From Hyphomicrobium sp. D-2 (lineage in GTDB: Bacteria > Pseudomonadota > Alphaproteobacteria > Rhizobiales > Hyphomicrobiaceae): a stretch of DNA of 64,000 bases. The stretch's first letter is position 1. The number at the start of each line of letters is the position of its first letter. The stretch lies in contig NZ_JARXLA010000001.1 in assembly GCF_029872155.1 (NCBI RefSeq), forward strand, positions 124,001 through 188,000, given 5' to 3'. Made by a program: the position numbers and the translations under genes. Shown piece by piece: positions 27,800-36,787 of the stretch. The notes under the pieces are model-generated. The model saw only the letters and a list, made by a program, of their open reading frames with translations. It did not search any database and was not told the origin of the DNA.

Positions 27800-28372
27800 T
27801 CACGCCGGTTTGGGCGGAGTGCTGCCGTCGGGGAAGGTGATCAGGATCTGCATGTGAATGAGCTCGGGGAAGAACGCCTTGAGCAGCGCGCCGCCAACCC
27901 AAAGAATGGCTGTCAGGAGAACCAGCGCAGGAATTGCGGCGACAACGGCCTTGATGGAGAAGGCCATGAGATGCGCGAAGGGCACATCGAAACGCGACAC
28001 CGCCGTTGCATCGCTGGCGCTCGGCTGGCTGCGAAAAACGGATGGCGCGGTATAGTCATCCCGGTCGTAATCGGTGCGCTCAGCCTGCGCGGCGACTGAA
28101 GCAAAATCATGTGACAGGGACGTGTCACGTTTTTGGTCGCGTACCTGTTCGCGCCTGTGATCGCGTTTATGGGCGAGGCGTTCGCGCGATTTGGTCTCTC
28201 TATCGCGCACCTCCATGGCACGTGCTGCAATTTCCTCCTGCTCCCGCGCCGCGCGTTCGGCTGCTTCCCGTTCGCGGGCAGCACGTTCACGCGCCTCGCG
28301 TTCGCGCCGGATCGTGCGCGGAAGATCCTCGATGCCCTCGCCGGCCATAAGGGGGAAATCGACACTCGCCAC
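27800..28372 (-). CDS. Coiled-coil protein with C-terminal membrane helix, unknown function
   Basis: A 190-aa protein starting at a GTG preceded by a perfect GAGGAGG at eight bases, which is stronger than the support for the TTG at 28459 or the ATG at 28348. Residues about 15-75 are a charged Arg/Glu coiled coil (REREARERAAREREAAE). One hydrophobic helix follows at about 140-165 (AVVAAIPALVLLTAILWVGG). No known domain is recognised. It converges with the cytochrome c gene, leaving 4 bp between them. Confidence 0.7.
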   Translation of the reverse strand: MASVDFPLMAGEGIEDLPRTIRREREARERAAREREAAERAAREQEEIAARAMEVRDRETKSRERLAHKRDHRREQVRDQKRDTSLSHDFASVAAQAERTDYDRDDYTAPSVFRSQPSASDATAVSRFDVPFAHLMAFSIKAVVAAIPALVLLTAILWVGGALLKAFFPELIHMQILITFPDGSTPPKPA

Positions 28373-28522
28373 GCTAAAAGCCTCCTCGAAAAAAACTGAT
28401 CGCCCGCCGCTCGCGAAGGCGAAACCGGCGCCAAAGATTGGCACCTGCGGCAGCGTCAAACGCCTACCGCCCGAGGATCGATATTGCTATTTTGCGCCGG
28501 CAATTTGGCGGGAGGAAACCCT

Positions 28523-29053
28523 TTGAGTGATTTGCGCAGTCTAATCCGCAGTATTCCGGACTACCCAAAACCTGGCATCATCTTCCGCGATGTCACCACG
28601 TTGATGGGCGACGCACGGGGGTTCAAGGCCGCTGTCGAGGGCATGGCTGCGCCCTACGCCAACGAGAAAATCGATGCGGTTGTGGGCATTGAAGCGCGCG
28701 GCTTCATTTTAGGTGGAGCTGTCGCAGATCGGCTTTCGTGCGGTTTCATTCCCATCCGCAAGAAGGGCAAGCTGCCGTGGAAGACCATCGGCCAGCAGTA
28801 CGCGCTCGAATACGGTGTCGACATTATTGAAATTCACGAAGACGCGATCACGCCCGGCCAGCGCATTCTGATTGTCGATGATCTCATCGCCACCGGGGGC
28901 ACGGCGGAAGCGGCTGCCAAGCTCATCAGCCGCACGGGTGGACTGGTGGCTGGCGCCTCATTTCTGGTCGACCTGCCTGAACTCGGCGGCCTCGATCTGT
29001 TGCGCAGCCACGGCGTGCGCACCCATACGCTGATCGCATTCGAAGGGCATTGA
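28523..29053 (+). CDS. apt: Adenine phosphoribosyltransferase
   Basis: A 176-aa enzyme that makes AMP from adenine and PRPP. The PRPP-binding motif ILIVDDLIATGGTA and the GIEARGFILGGAVA segment are diagnostic. The start is a TTG seven bases after GGAGG; translation then reads SDLRSLIRSIPDYPKPGI, the usual family N-terminus, so the upstream ATG at 28484 is unlikely. It recycles the adenine released by MtnP. A small zinc-ribbon gene and mtnA follow closely on the same strand. Confidence 0.95.
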   Translation: MSDLRSLIRSIPDYPKPGIIFRDVTTLMGDARGFKAAVEGMAAPYANEKIDAVVGIEARGFILGGAVADRLSCGFIPIRKKGKLPWKTIGQQYALEYGVDIIEIHEDAITPGQRILIVDDLIATGGTAEAAAKLISRTGGLVAGASFLVDLPELGGLDLLRSHGVRTHTLIAFEGH

Positions 29054-29054
29054 T

Positions 29055-29300
29055 GTGGCTGGCGCTGGCGCAAGATCGCTGCCACCGGATCGCGTGGCGC
29101 TGGCTATGCAACGCATCGGTGCGTGGCGTGCTGCGCCGGATCGGCCCGTCGCCTGTCCGGTTTGTGAGGCGCAAGGGCTGACGGTTCTGGACCGCTCCGC
29201 GCGTCCCTACGCTGAATGGTATGTGCTGGTCTGCAAAGCGTGCGGGCTTGAGCATACTTTGCAAATTCCGATGGCGCCGCCGGCGACGCCTTTTGAGTGA
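29055..29300 (+). CDS. Small zinc-ribbon protein of unknown function
   Basis: An 81-aa protein with two Cys pairs, CPVC (about residues 34-37) and CKAC (about 60-63), spaced as in a zinc ribbon. It starts with GTG one base after the apt stop, with GAAGGG seven bases upstream, and ends 12 bp before mtnA. That tight packing suggests it is part of the salvage operon. No family is recognised. Confidence 0.65.
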   Translation: MAGAGARSLPPDRVALAMQRIGAWRAAPDRPVACPVCEAQGLTVLDRSARPYAEWYVLVCKACGLEHTLQIPMAPPATPFE

Positions 29301-29312
29301 AAGTTTTTACGG

Positions 29313-30407
29313 ATGAAGATTGAAGGCAAACCCTACCGCACCATCTGGCTCGCGCCGGATGGCTGGTCGGTTGAAATCATCGATCAGACCAAGCTGCCAC
29401 ATGCACTCTCCATCGTGCGCCTGGCGACGGTGGAAGCGGCCGCGCAGGCCATTCTTACCATGCAGGTGCGCGGCGCTCCGCTCATTGGCGCGACGGCGGC
29501 CTATGGCATGGCGCTGGCGATCCGCGATGATGCTTCTGATGCCGCAATCGAGCGGGTGAGCGCGTTTCTCGCCGCGCAACGGCCGACAGCCATCAATCTG
29601 CGTTGGGCGCTGGACGAGATGCGCCGCGCGGTGCTGCCACTGCCGGTAAATGCGCGGGCCGAGGCTGCTTATGCGCGCGCAGCTGCGATCTGTGATGAGG
29701 ATGTCGAAACCTGCCGCCTGATCGGCGTGCACGGCCGCAAGCTGATCGAGGAAATCGCCGCGCGCAAGAACGGCGCGCCGGTGAATGTGCTCACACATTG
29801 CAATGCGGGCTGGCTTGCGTGTGTTGACTGGGGAACGGCGACGTCACCGATTTATCAGGCGCACGATGCCGGTGTGCCGCTGCATGTGTGGGTGGATGAA
29901 ACCCGTCCGCGCAATCAGGGTGCGTCGCTCACCGCGTTCGAACTGGGCAGTCACGGCATCGCGCATACGATCGTGGTCGACAACGCGGGCGGGCATCTGA
30001 TGCAGCACGGCGATGTCGACATCGTCATCGTTGGGACGGATCGCGTGGCTGCGAATGGCGATGTGGCCAACAAGATCGGCACCTATCTGAAGGCGCTTGC
30101 GGCCAAGGACAACGCGGTGCCGTTTTATGTGGCGCTGCCGCACTCGACGATCGACTGGACCGTGCAGGACGGCGCAGAGATCCCGATCGAAGAACGTCAC
30201 GGCGATGAAGTGCTGAAGATGCCGGGCCGGTTGCCGGATGGCAGCGTCGTGACGGTGGAAATTGCGGCTCCGGGATCGCCTGCGGGCAACCCGGCGTTCG
30301 ACGTTACGCCTGCGCGTCTCGTTACCGGCTTCATCACCGAGCGCGGCGTTTGTGCGGCCAGTCGCGAAGGATTGCTTTCGCTCTATCCCGAACGCAGGGT
30401 GGGTTAA
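29313..30407 (+). CDS. mtnA: Methylthioribose-1-phosphate isomerase
   Basis: A 364-aa eIF2B-related isomerase that converts methylthioribose-1-phosphate to methylthioribulose-1-phosphate. [15 protein letters not shown], the catalytic cysteine in [16 protein letters not shown] and the catalytic aspartate in [19 protein letters not shown] are present. The segment after the catalytic Cys (WLACVDWG) departs from the ALATAGYG of many homologues. It sits between apt and a class II aldolase, so the window supplies three successive steps of methylthioadenosine salvage. Confidence 0.94.
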   Translation: MKIEGKPYRTIWLAPDGWSVEIIDQTKLPHALSIVRLATVEAAAQAILTMQVRGAPLIGATAAYGMALAIRDDASDAAIERVSAFLAAQRPTAINLRWALDEMRRAVLPLPVNARAEAAYARAAAICDEDVETCRLIGVHGRKLIEEIAARKNGAPVNVLTHCNAGWLACVDWGTATSPIYQAHDAGVPLHVWVDETRPRNQGASLTAFELGSHGIAHTIVVDNAGGHLMQHGDVDIVIVGTDRVAANGDVANKIGTYLKALAAKDNAVPFYVALPHSTIDWTVQDGAEIPIEERHGDEVLKMPGRLPDGSVVTVEIAAPGSPAGNPAFDVTPARLVTGFITERGVCAASREGLLSLYPERRVG

Positions 30408-30408
30408 A

Positions 30409-30480
30409 TTCGTTCGCCGGCGGCCGGTTCCAACTTGCGTTCGCTGGCGGCCGGCTCCCCGCAGGGGAGTCGCCAGCGAA
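30409..30480 (-). repeat. Two-stem hairpin repeat, copy 1 (with half copy)
   Basis: The full copy at 30440-30480 has outer arms TTCGCTGGCG/CGCCAGCGAA and inner arms CTCCCC/GGGGAG, joined by the family's conserved GCCGGC and GTCGC in minus orientation. A half copy (about 30409-30431) precedes it, directly after the mtnA stop. Confidence 0.85.
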
Positions 30481-30498
30481 CCAACAAAAGAGCTTTTC

Positions 30499-31170
30499 AT
30501 GAGTGAAAGCGTTGACAGGGAGGAGCGGGACGCGCGCCGCGAGGTGATCGCGACGGCGCTTGCGATGAGCCGCTCCGGTCTGTCGCCTGGCCGCTCCGGC
30601 AATGTGTCGTGCCGCTGGAATGACGGCATGCTGGTAACGCCCAGCGGCATGGCCTATGAAGAAACCAAACCGCGCGACATCGTTTTCGTTGATGGCGATG
30701 GCAATGTGCCCGACGCCAAGGCACGGAAACCTTCCAGCGAGTGGCGCTTTCATCTGGCCGCGTATCGCGGGCGCGCCGACATTGGTGCTGTGGTGCACAC
30801 CCATTCCCTGCACGCAACGGTGCTTGCATGCGCGCACAAATCCATTCCGCCATTTCACTATATGATTGCGGTTGCGGGCGGAAATGACATCCCGCTGGTG
30901 CCGTATGATACCTTTGGCACCGATCAGCTGGCCGACTATGTGCAAGCTGGGCTGGCCGAGCGCGATGCATGCCTGATGGCAAATCACGGCCAGATCGCGG
31001 TGGGTCGTGATCTTTCATCGGCGCTTGAGCTGGCGCACGAGGTGGAAGTGCTGAGCACACAGTATGCAAAGCTGCTCACCATAGGCGAGCCGCATCTGCT
31101 GACGGATGATGAAATGGAGCGCGTCCTGGAGCGCTTCAAAACCTATCGGCAGAACGCGCAGGGAAATTAA
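30499..31170 (+). CDS. Class II aldolase, probable methylthioribulose-1-phosphate aldolase
   Basis: A 223-aa class II aldolase/adducin protein. Zinc ligands are in VVHTHS and MANHG, and the catalytic acid in PSSEWRFH. MtnB dehydratases share the fold, but the N-terminal SGLSPGRSGNVS and the context with mtnP and mtnA without mtnC or mtnD suggest the aldolase of the DHAP shunt, which splits methylthioribulose-1-phosphate into dihydroxyacetone phosphate and methylthioacetaldehyde. The ATG at 30499 follows a hairpin repeat; a longer upstream frame overlapping mtnA is rejected. The substrate is inferred. Confidence 0.82.
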   Translation: MSESVDREERDARREVIATALAMSRSGLSPGRSGNVSCRWNDGMLVTPSGMAYEETKPRDIVFVDGDGNVPDAKARKPSSEWRFHLAAYRGRADIGAVVHTHSLHATVLACAHKSIPPFHYMIAVAGGNDIPLVPYDTFGTDQLADYVQAGLAERDACLMANHGQIAVGRDLSSALELAHEVEVLSTQYAKLLTIGEPHLLTDDEMERVLERFKTYRQNAQGN

Positions 31171-31187
31171 GTGATAGCTTTTTGATG

Positions 31188-31228
31188 GCGCTCGGCGACT
31201 CTCCTTCGGAGAGCCGGCCGCCGAGCGC
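31188..31228 (+). repeat. Two-stem hairpin repeat, copy 2
   Basis: Outer arms GCGCTCGGCG/CGCCGAGCGC enclose inner arms CTCTCC/GGAGAG with the conserved GCGAC and CCGGCCGC junctions. It lies 17 bp after the aldolase stop. Confidence 0.88.
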
Positions 31229-31284
31229 GTAGCCGGCTCAGGCGATGCTGAACCGGCTGTTGTTGTTTGTTCTGGCGCGCAAGC

Positions 31285-32205
31285 TCAGTATTTCGCGGGC
31301 ACGTACATTTCGCGCGGCACCGGGTGGCGCTGATAATCCGGGTGGTGCGTGCGTGCGGGGAGCACGACCGGCTCGTGCTGCACTTCCTGGTATGGAATTT
31401 GGTCGAGGAAGTGCGCGATGCAGTTCAGGCGCGCGCGCTTCTTGTCGTCGGCCTCAACCACCCACCAGCGCGCCTCAGGGATGTTGGTGTGCTCCAGCAT
31501 CTGCTCCTTGACGCGCGTGTAGTCTTCCCAGCGGATGCGCGATTGCAGATCCATCGGGCTCAGCTTCCACTGCTTCAGCGGATCATCGATGCGGCGCGTG
31601 AAGCGGAAATGCTGCTCTTCGTCGGAGATCGAGAACCAGTATTTGATGACGGTGATGCCGGAACGGACGAGCATCTTCTCAAACTCGGGCACCGAGCGAA
31701 AGAATTCCTCGACCTCGTCTTCAGTGCAAAAGCCCATCACGCGTTCGACGCCGGCGCGATTGTACCAGCTGCGGTCGAACAGCACGATCTCGCCACCGGC
31801 AGGCAGGTGCGAGACGTAACGCTGGAAATACCACTGCGTGCGCTCGCGCTCGCTGGGGGCGGGTAGGGCCGCAACGCGGCATACACGCGGATTGAGGCGC
31901 TGCGTGATGCGCTTGATGGCGCCGCCTTTGCCGGCTGCGTCGCGGCCTTCAAACAACACGACAACTTTAAGCTTATTGGCGACAACATAGTCCTGCAATT
32001 TCACCAGTTCGCCCTGCAGGCGGAACAGTTCCTTGAAATAGAATGCGCGCTCGATGCCTTCCGACAGGGCGTCAGCGCCCTCACCGGCGTTATCCAGCAT
32101 GCGCTCCATGCGGATATCGTCCAGTTCCATCTCCAGCTCTTCATCCAGGCTGTCGATCAGATCCGCGCGGGCGCGTGAGTCGTAGTTCTGCGATGTGCTG
32201 GTCAC
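31285..32205 (-). CDS. ppk2: Polyphosphate kinase 2
   Basis: A 306-aa PPK2-family kinase transferring phosphate between polyphosphate and nucleotides. Walker A is GRDAAGKGG, followed by the lid-region motif DRSWYNRAGVERVMGF, and WVVEADDKKRARLN lies near the C-terminus. Single-domain, class I-like length. The chosen start is GTG 32205 (VTSTSQNY); the ribosome-binding site is poor, so the N-terminus is uncertain by some residues. A palindrome GCCTATATAGGC lies 55 bp upstream. Divergent from the threonine dehydrogenase gene. Confidence 0.9.
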   Translation of the reverse strand: MTSTSQNYDSRARADLIDSLDEELEMELDDIRMERMLDNAGEGADALSEGIERAFYFKELFRLQGELVKLQDYVVANKLKVVVLFEGRDAAGKGGAIKRITQRLNPRVCRVAALPAPSERERTQWYFQRYVSHLPAGGEIVLFDRSWYNRAGVERVMGFCTEDEVEEFFRSVPEFEKMLVRSGITVIKYWFSISDEEQHFRFTRRIDDPLKQWKLSPMDLQSRIRWEDYTRVKEQMLEHTNIPEARWWVVEADDKKRARLNCIAHFLDQIPYQEVQHEPVVLPARTHHPDYQRHPVPREMYVPAKY

Positions 32206-32454
32206 GGGTTTGGAGTTCCCCAAGTCTGATTGCGAGCAAAAAGCCGGTTTTATGCAAGCGCCTATATAGGCTGCGCTCCATGACAGATTTGCGAAGGCGG
32301 CATGCGGCCCGTTTGCTGAGCGTGCAGGCCTAGCCGTCATAACGGCTGGGAGCGAAGCTTTGTTCGCTGCGGATGAACCACCGCTGCAGAAAGTGAACGC
32401 CGCGCCTATCGAGATATTTATAGTTTTCGCGTTCAATGCGGGCAGGAGGCTCGC

Positions 32455-33435
32455 ATGGGGAACATCCTCGTTACCGGAGCGCTCGGCCAGATCGGATCGG
32501 AACTGGTGCCTGCGCTGCGCGCTGAATACGGCCGCGATCGCGTCATCGCGACCGATCTGAAAGTGTTGCCGCCCACGGGAGCGGAGGCGCTGGCGCCCTA
32601 CGATCATCTCGATTGCACGGACCCGCACCAGTTGCACGAGGCTGTGCGCCGCCACGACGTTTCGACCATCTATCATCTGGCGGCATTGCTTTCAGCTTCG
32701 GCGGAAGCCGCGCCGCAGTTTGCATGGACGGTTAACATGAGCAGTCTTTACAACGTGCTGGAAGTGGCACGCGGCTATGGCTGTCAGGTGTTTTTTCCCA
32801 GTTCGATAGGCGCCTTCGGGCCGGATACGCCGCGCGATATGACACCGCAGGTTACGGTGCAGCGGCCGACCACTATTTACGGCGTGACGAAAGTTTCCGG
32901 CGAATTGCTGTGCGACTATTACGCCTCGCGCTTCGGTGTCGATACGCGCGGGCTGCGTCTGCCGGGGCTGGTGTCATATGCGGCGGCGCCTGGCGGTGGC
33001 ACCACCGATTACGCGGTGGAGATGTTCTGCCATGCGGTTCGTTATGGCCAGTACACATGTTTCCTTGCGCCCGAAACGCGGCTCGACATGGCCTACATGC
33101 CCGACGCCATCGACGGCATGATGCGGCTGATGGCAACGGATGCAGCCAAGCTGCGCTATCGCAACGCCTACAACATCACTGCGATGAGCGTGACGCCGGA
33201 GGAGATTGCCGCCGCGATACGCGCGCATATGCCCGGTTTTGAGATCGACTATGAGATCGATCCGGTGCGGCAGGCGATTGCGGATAGCTGGCCGCGATCG
33301 CTGGATGACAGCGCAGCGCGCGCAGACTGGGGGTGGTCGCCGAAATTCGATCTTCACGCCATGGCGCGCGATATGCTTCTGCGCCTCGGCGAAAAAATGA
33401 AGCCGGCGCGCCAGCGCGTTGAAGCCCGCCGTTGA
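32455..33435 (+). CDS. SDR-type L-threonine 3-dehydrogenase
   Basis: A 326-aa NAD-dependent enzyme of the extended short-chain dehydrogenase (GalE-like) type that oxidises threonine to 2-amino-3-ketobutyrate. The nucleotide motif is VTGALGQIGSEL, the active-site pair is YGVTK (TIYGVTKVSGE), and FPSSIGAFGP and GLRLPGLVS are typical of this subgroup. AGGAGG lies about six bases before the ATG. The next gene encodes the ligase that uses its unstable product, which strongly supports the assignment. Confidence 0.9.
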   Translation: MGNILVTGALGQIGSELVPALRAEYGRDRVIATDLKVLPPTGAEALAPYDHLDCTDPHQLHEAVRRHDVSTIYHLAALLSASAEAAPQFAWTVNMSSLYNVLEVARGYGCQVFFPSSIGAFGPDTPRDMTPQVTVQRPTTIYGVTKVSGELLCDYYASRFGVDTRGLRLPGLVSYAAAPGGGTTDYAVEMFCHAVRYGQYTCFLAPETRLDMAYMPDAIDGMMRLMATDAAKLRYRNAYNITAMSVTPEEIAAAIRAHMPGFEIDYEIDPVRQAIADSWPRSLDDSAARADWGWSPKFDLHAMARDMLLRLGEKMKPARQRVEARR

Positions 33436-33457
33436 AGTTCTGCTGATTGAGGTTGCC

Positions 33458-34702
33458 ATGCCGATCGATAAACTGACGCCGGTGCTGGATAAAAAACTGC
33501 ATGAGCTTGCAGCGTCGGGACGTCTGAAGGGCGATGAAACCGTCACCGTTGGCATGGTTGAACCGGCCGAGGGCAAAGGCCCGCGCTACCTCATCGAAGG
33601 CCACGGCAACCGTCCGTTTCTGCGCATGAACTCGAACAGCTATCTGGGGCTGTCGTTCGCAACGCGTGTGCTGGAAGCTGAGGAAGAAGCGGTGCGCCGC
33701 TACGGTTCCGGGCCGGGGGCTGTGCGCTTTATCTCGGGTACCTGGGCGCCGCACGTGAAGCTGGAAAAGCGTCTTGCCGATTTTCACGGGCGCGATGCAG
33801 CGATGCTGTTCTCGTCCGCCTATGCCACGGTGATGGGTGTGCTGTCGCAGCTCATCACCGACAGCACGCTGGTGCTCAGCGATGCGCTCAATCACAACTC
33901 GATCATCAATGCGATTGCGCTGTCACGCCCGGCTGAAAAGCGCGTCTATGACCATCTCGACTACAACGAGATCATGCGCCAGCTTGGCGCCTTCACCAAG
34001 AAGTGCAAGCGCGCGGTCATCGTGTCCGATGGTGTGTTCAGTATGCGCGGCGATCACGCGCGTCTTGATGAACTGATGCGGTTGGCGAAGCTGTTTCACC
34101 CGCTTTACGCCGAGGGCGTGATTGTCGTTGCGGATGATTCCCACGGTGTCGGTGCGTTTGGCAAAACCGGGCGCGGCACTGAAGAAGTATGTGGCGGTGT
34201 CCACGTCGATGTGCTGATCGGCACACTGGGCAAGGCGTTTGGTGTCAACGGCGGTTATGTCACCGCAGCATCATCCATCATCGACTATCTGCGCGAGACA
34301 TCGCCGTTTTACATCTACTCCAACCCCATCACGCCGGGGGAGGCGGAGGCAGCGCGCGTTGCTGTCGACCGCGTTGACAGCGCCGAGGGCGAAGGTTTGC
34401 TCGCGCATCTCAGTGCGATGGGCGTGCGCTTCCGCAATGGGCTTGCAGATCTTGGGCTGGAGACGATCCCCGGCGAGCATCCGGTTGTGCCGCTGATGGT
34501 GCGCGATACCGAACGCACGAAGCAGCTTGTCGCTCACTTGCGCGACAGCGGCATTCTCGCGACGGGGCTGGCATATCCGGTGGTGCCCAAGGGTGAGGAT
34601 GAAATCCGCTTTCAGATTTCGGCCGACCATACCGGCGATGATATCGACGAGGCACTTGCCGCGCTGGCTGCATTTGCCGACGCGAACGCGACGACGGCGT
34701 AA
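33458..34702 (+). CDS. kbl: Glycine C-acetyltransferase (2-amino-3-ketobutyrate CoA ligase)
   Basis: A 414-aa PLP-dependent alpha-oxoamine synthase that cleaves 2-amino-3-ketobutyrate with CoA to glycine and acetyl-CoA. The Schiff-base lysine is about Lys259 in GTLGKAFGVNGGY; DALNHNSII, DDSHGVGAFG and SDGVFSMRGD are conserved. The ATG at 33458 has GAGG five bases upstream and lies 22 bp after the dehydrogenase. Together they catabolise threonine to glycine. Confidence 0.92.
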   Translation: MPIDKLTPVLDKKLHELAASGRLKGDETVTVGMVEPAEGKGPRYLIEGHGNRPFLRMNSNSYLGLSFATRVLEAEEEAVRRYGSGPGAVRFISGTWAPHVKLEKRLADFHGRDAAMLFSSAYATVMGVLSQLITDSTLVLSDALNHNSIINAIALSRPAEKRVYDHLDYNEIMRQLGAFTKKCKRAVIVSDGVFSMRGDHARLDELMRLAKLFHPLYAEGVIVVADDSHGVGAFGKTGRGTEEVCGGVHVDVLIGTLGKAFGVNGGYVTAASSIIDYLRETSPFYIYSNPITPGEAEAARVAVDRVDSAEGEGLLAHLSAMGVRFRNGLADLGLETIPGEHPVVPLMVRDTERTKQLVAHLRDSGILATGLAYPVVPKGEDEIRFQISADHTGDDIDEALAALAAFADANATTA

Positions 34703-34732
34703 TCCGCATCGCGCGGACGCGCCGTGCCTGGG

Positions 34733-34969
34733 CTACATGCGATCCTTCAATCCTGTCACATTGCTCTGCGCCGCGCAGTGGGCACAGCAGAAAATCTTGC
34801 CGTTCGCGGCCTCAACACCGTGGCCGATGACGCGGCAGTTGCAGTGCTCGCAGCGCGGCGCCATTGCCGATATCGCGCATTCGAAGCTGTCGAATGTCAT
34901 GGTCTTGCCGGCCCGCGTGATCTGAAAGGCCCTGTCGTAATCGTTGCCGCATGTATCGCAGACAGCCAT
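34733..34969 (-). CDS. Small cysteine-rich zinc-binding protein
   Basis: A 78-aa protein with CDTC near the N-terminus, FECAI, and a cluster CEHCNC...CCAHC, giving metal-binding pairs like a treble-clef or metallothionein-like protein. Homologues starting MAxCDxCGNDYDxAF occur widely in bacteria without known function. It converges with kbl and precedes no other large gene; a 52-aa membrane peptide gene lies just upstream on the same strand. Confidence 0.75.
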   Translation of the reverse strand: MAVCDTCGNDYDRAFQITRAGKTMTFDSFECAISAMAPRCEHCNCRVIGHGVEAANGKIFCCAHCAAQSNVTGLKDRM

Positions 34970-34982
34970 GGCGTCCTCCGTG

Positions 34983-35141
34983 TTAGCTAAAGATCAGCGC
35001 GCCAATGAACGGCAGCGCGATCATGCCGATCAGACCGGCGATGAAGATGATGCGCTGGGTGCGGGTTTTCAGGATGATCTCGCCCTGCCGCGCCTTTTGC
35101 GCCGGATAGTTCTGCAGATCATCCGTGGTCGGGCGGGCCAT
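34983..35141 (-). CDS. 52-aa single-helix membrane peptide
   Basis: A short gene reading MARPTTDDLQNYPAQKAR at the start, then a basic stretch and one hydrophobic helix (IIFIAGLIGMIALPFIGALIF), ending with TAA. GAAGAGGAG lies about seven bases before the ATG, a strong ribosome-binding site. It lies 13 bp upstream of the zinc-binding protein gene and is likely cotranscribed. Inner-membrane location is predicted; function unknown. Confidence 0.72.
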   Translation of the reverse strand: MARPTTDDLQNYPAQKARQGEIILKTRTQRIIFIAGLIGMIALPFIGALIFS

Positions 35142-35464
35142 GGCGCGCTCCTCTTCTCAGGGTTGATCGCTATTGAAGGCCAACGTCCGCAGGGGCAGAC
35201 GGTTCCAGATAGGGCCATTTCCGGCGCCGGCCATCGCGGTCCAGAGCGGGCCTTTGCTCGCCGGGTTCCTGGCTGGACTTGACCGGGATCAGGTTTCTGC
35301 AGCCTGGCCCGCGCCGGTTACCGGCCGGATCGCGAAACCCTGCCCCGTCGACGCGGTTATGCACGCTGCAGGTACTATTGACGGACCTGCCGGGGCTGGC
35401 CCTCAGAGCGTTTTGGCGCTAAGTCCAGCCGGTAGAATTATGCCTTCCTATGCGAGGAATGTTC
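35142..35464. other. 323-bp gap before fructose-bisphosphate aldolase gene
   Basis: GC-rich with several short hairpins (for example GCCGGTTACCGGC near 35313-35325) and no credible gene. TAGAAT at 35433-35438 is a good -10 hexamer for the aldolase gene, but its -35 is weak. TTGACG at 35378-35383 has no good -10. Confidence 0.4.
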
Positions 35465-36499
35465 ATGACTGAAGAGCTTGCAAAGATCGCCCAGGCCATG
35501 GTTGCCCCCGGAAAGGGTATCCTCGCCGCCGACGAGAGCTCTGGCACTATCAAAAAGCGCTTTGATTCCATCGGTGTAACGTCAACCGAGGACTCGCGCC
35601 GCGACTATCGCGAGATGCTGTTCCGCGCCGACGATGCGATGAAGAACTATGTGTCCGGCGTCATCCTGTATGATGAGACCATCCGTCAGAAGGCCAAGGA
35701 CGGCACGACGCTGGTTGATGTCATGAAGGCCGCTGGCTCCATTCCGGGCATCAAGGTTGATACCGGCGCCAAGGCATTGGCCGGACGGAATGCTGGCATC
35801 GAAACCGTCACCGAAGGCCTCGACGGCCTGCGTGAGCGGTTGGCTGAGTATCATCAGCTTGGTGCCCGTTTCGCCAAGTGGCGCGCGGTCATCACCATCA
35901 CTGACAGCCTGCCGTCGTGGAACTGCGTCAAGGCCAATGCCCACGCGCTGGCCCGCTATGCTGCGCTGTGCCAGGAAGCCGGTATCGTTCCGATCGTTGA
36001 GCCGGAAGTGCTGATGGATGGCGCTCACGCCGGTCACACGATCGAGCGCTGCTATGACGTTACCGAGTGGACGCAGCGCGTCGTGTTCCAGGAACTGTAT
36101 GACGCCGGCGTCGCGCTGGAAGGCATGGTGCTGAAGCCGAACATGGTCATCGCCGGCCAGAAGTGCGCCAAGCAGGCATCGCCCGAGCAGGTGGCTGAGC
36201 TGACGGTGAAGTGCCTGAAGTCGACCGTGCCTTCAGCCGTGCCGGGCATCGCGTTCCTCTCCGGTGGCCAGAGCGATGAGCAGGCGACGCAGAACCTGTC
36301 GCTGATCAATGAGATCGGCGATCTGCCGTGGAAGGTAACGTTCTCCTATGGCCGCGCGCTGCAGGCCGCCGCACTGAAGGCCTGGGGCGGCAAGGCTGAG
36401 AACGTCGCTGCCGGTCAGGGTGCATTCACGCACCGGGCCAAGATGAACTCGCTGGCTGCTCAGGGTCAGTGGAAGCAGAATCTGGAAAAGGCAGCGTAA
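35465..36499 (+). CDS. Class I fructose-bisphosphate aldolase
   Basis: A 344-aa Schiff-base aldolase that cleaves or forms fructose-1,6-bisphosphate in glycolysis and gluconeogenesis. The N-terminal GKGILAADESSGTI, the KWRAVI segment and the active-site lysine region LKPNMVI mark the eukaryote-like class I family found in rhizobia. The ATG at 35465 (MTEELAKIA) has GAGG seven bases upstream and is preferred to the ATG at 35450. Monocistronic with its own terminator. Confidence 0.95.
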   Translation: MTEELAKIAQAMVAPGKGILAADESSGTIKKRFDSIGVTSTEDSRRDYREMLFRADDAMKNYVSGVILYDETIRQKAKDGTTLVDVMKAAGSIPGIKVDTGAKALAGRNAGIETVTEGLDGLRERLAEYHQLGARFAKWRAVITITDSLPSWNCVKANAHALARYAALCQEAGIVPIVEPEVLMDGAHAGHTIERCYDVTEWTQRVVFQELYDAGVALEGMVLKPNMVIAGQKCAKQASPEQVAELTVKCLKSTVPSAVPGIAFLSGGQSDEQATQNLSLINEIGDLPWKVTFSYGRALQAAALKAWGGKAENVAAGQGAFTHRAKMNSLAAQGQWKQNLEKAA

Positions 36500-36535
36500 C
36501 GGTTTTTGCTGCAACATTCCGCAAGTCTGACATTG

Positions 36536-36573
36536 AAGACGTTTCGCGCTCCAACGCGCGGAACGTCTTTTTT
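36536..36573 (+). terminator. Rho-independent terminator after aldolase gene
   Basis: The arms AAGACGTT (36536-36543) and AACGTCTT enclose an inner CGCG helix and are followed by a T run. Confidence 0.88.
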
Positions 36574-36787
36574 GTTTAAGCGTTTTCAATGCGGGGAGCA
36601 CTCCGGCGCCGCACCCGGCCTGTCGGGATCATCGGTTGCCTGAGGGCTGCGAAGGCGGGCCGGTGCTCGTTCACGCAATCGGAATGCATTTGATTTGGTA
36701 TTGCGTGGACTTTGTTGTCCCCCCATTTACGCGCGTCTGTAATTTTTGCTCCGGCAGAATCCCTGCCGATACTCCCTGGAGATACTC

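Noticed and set aside
30262-30498. N-terminal extension of the class II aldolase overlapping mtnA
   Set aside because: It would run through the end of mtnA and a hairpin repeat; the ATG at 30499 starts a sequence of normal family length.
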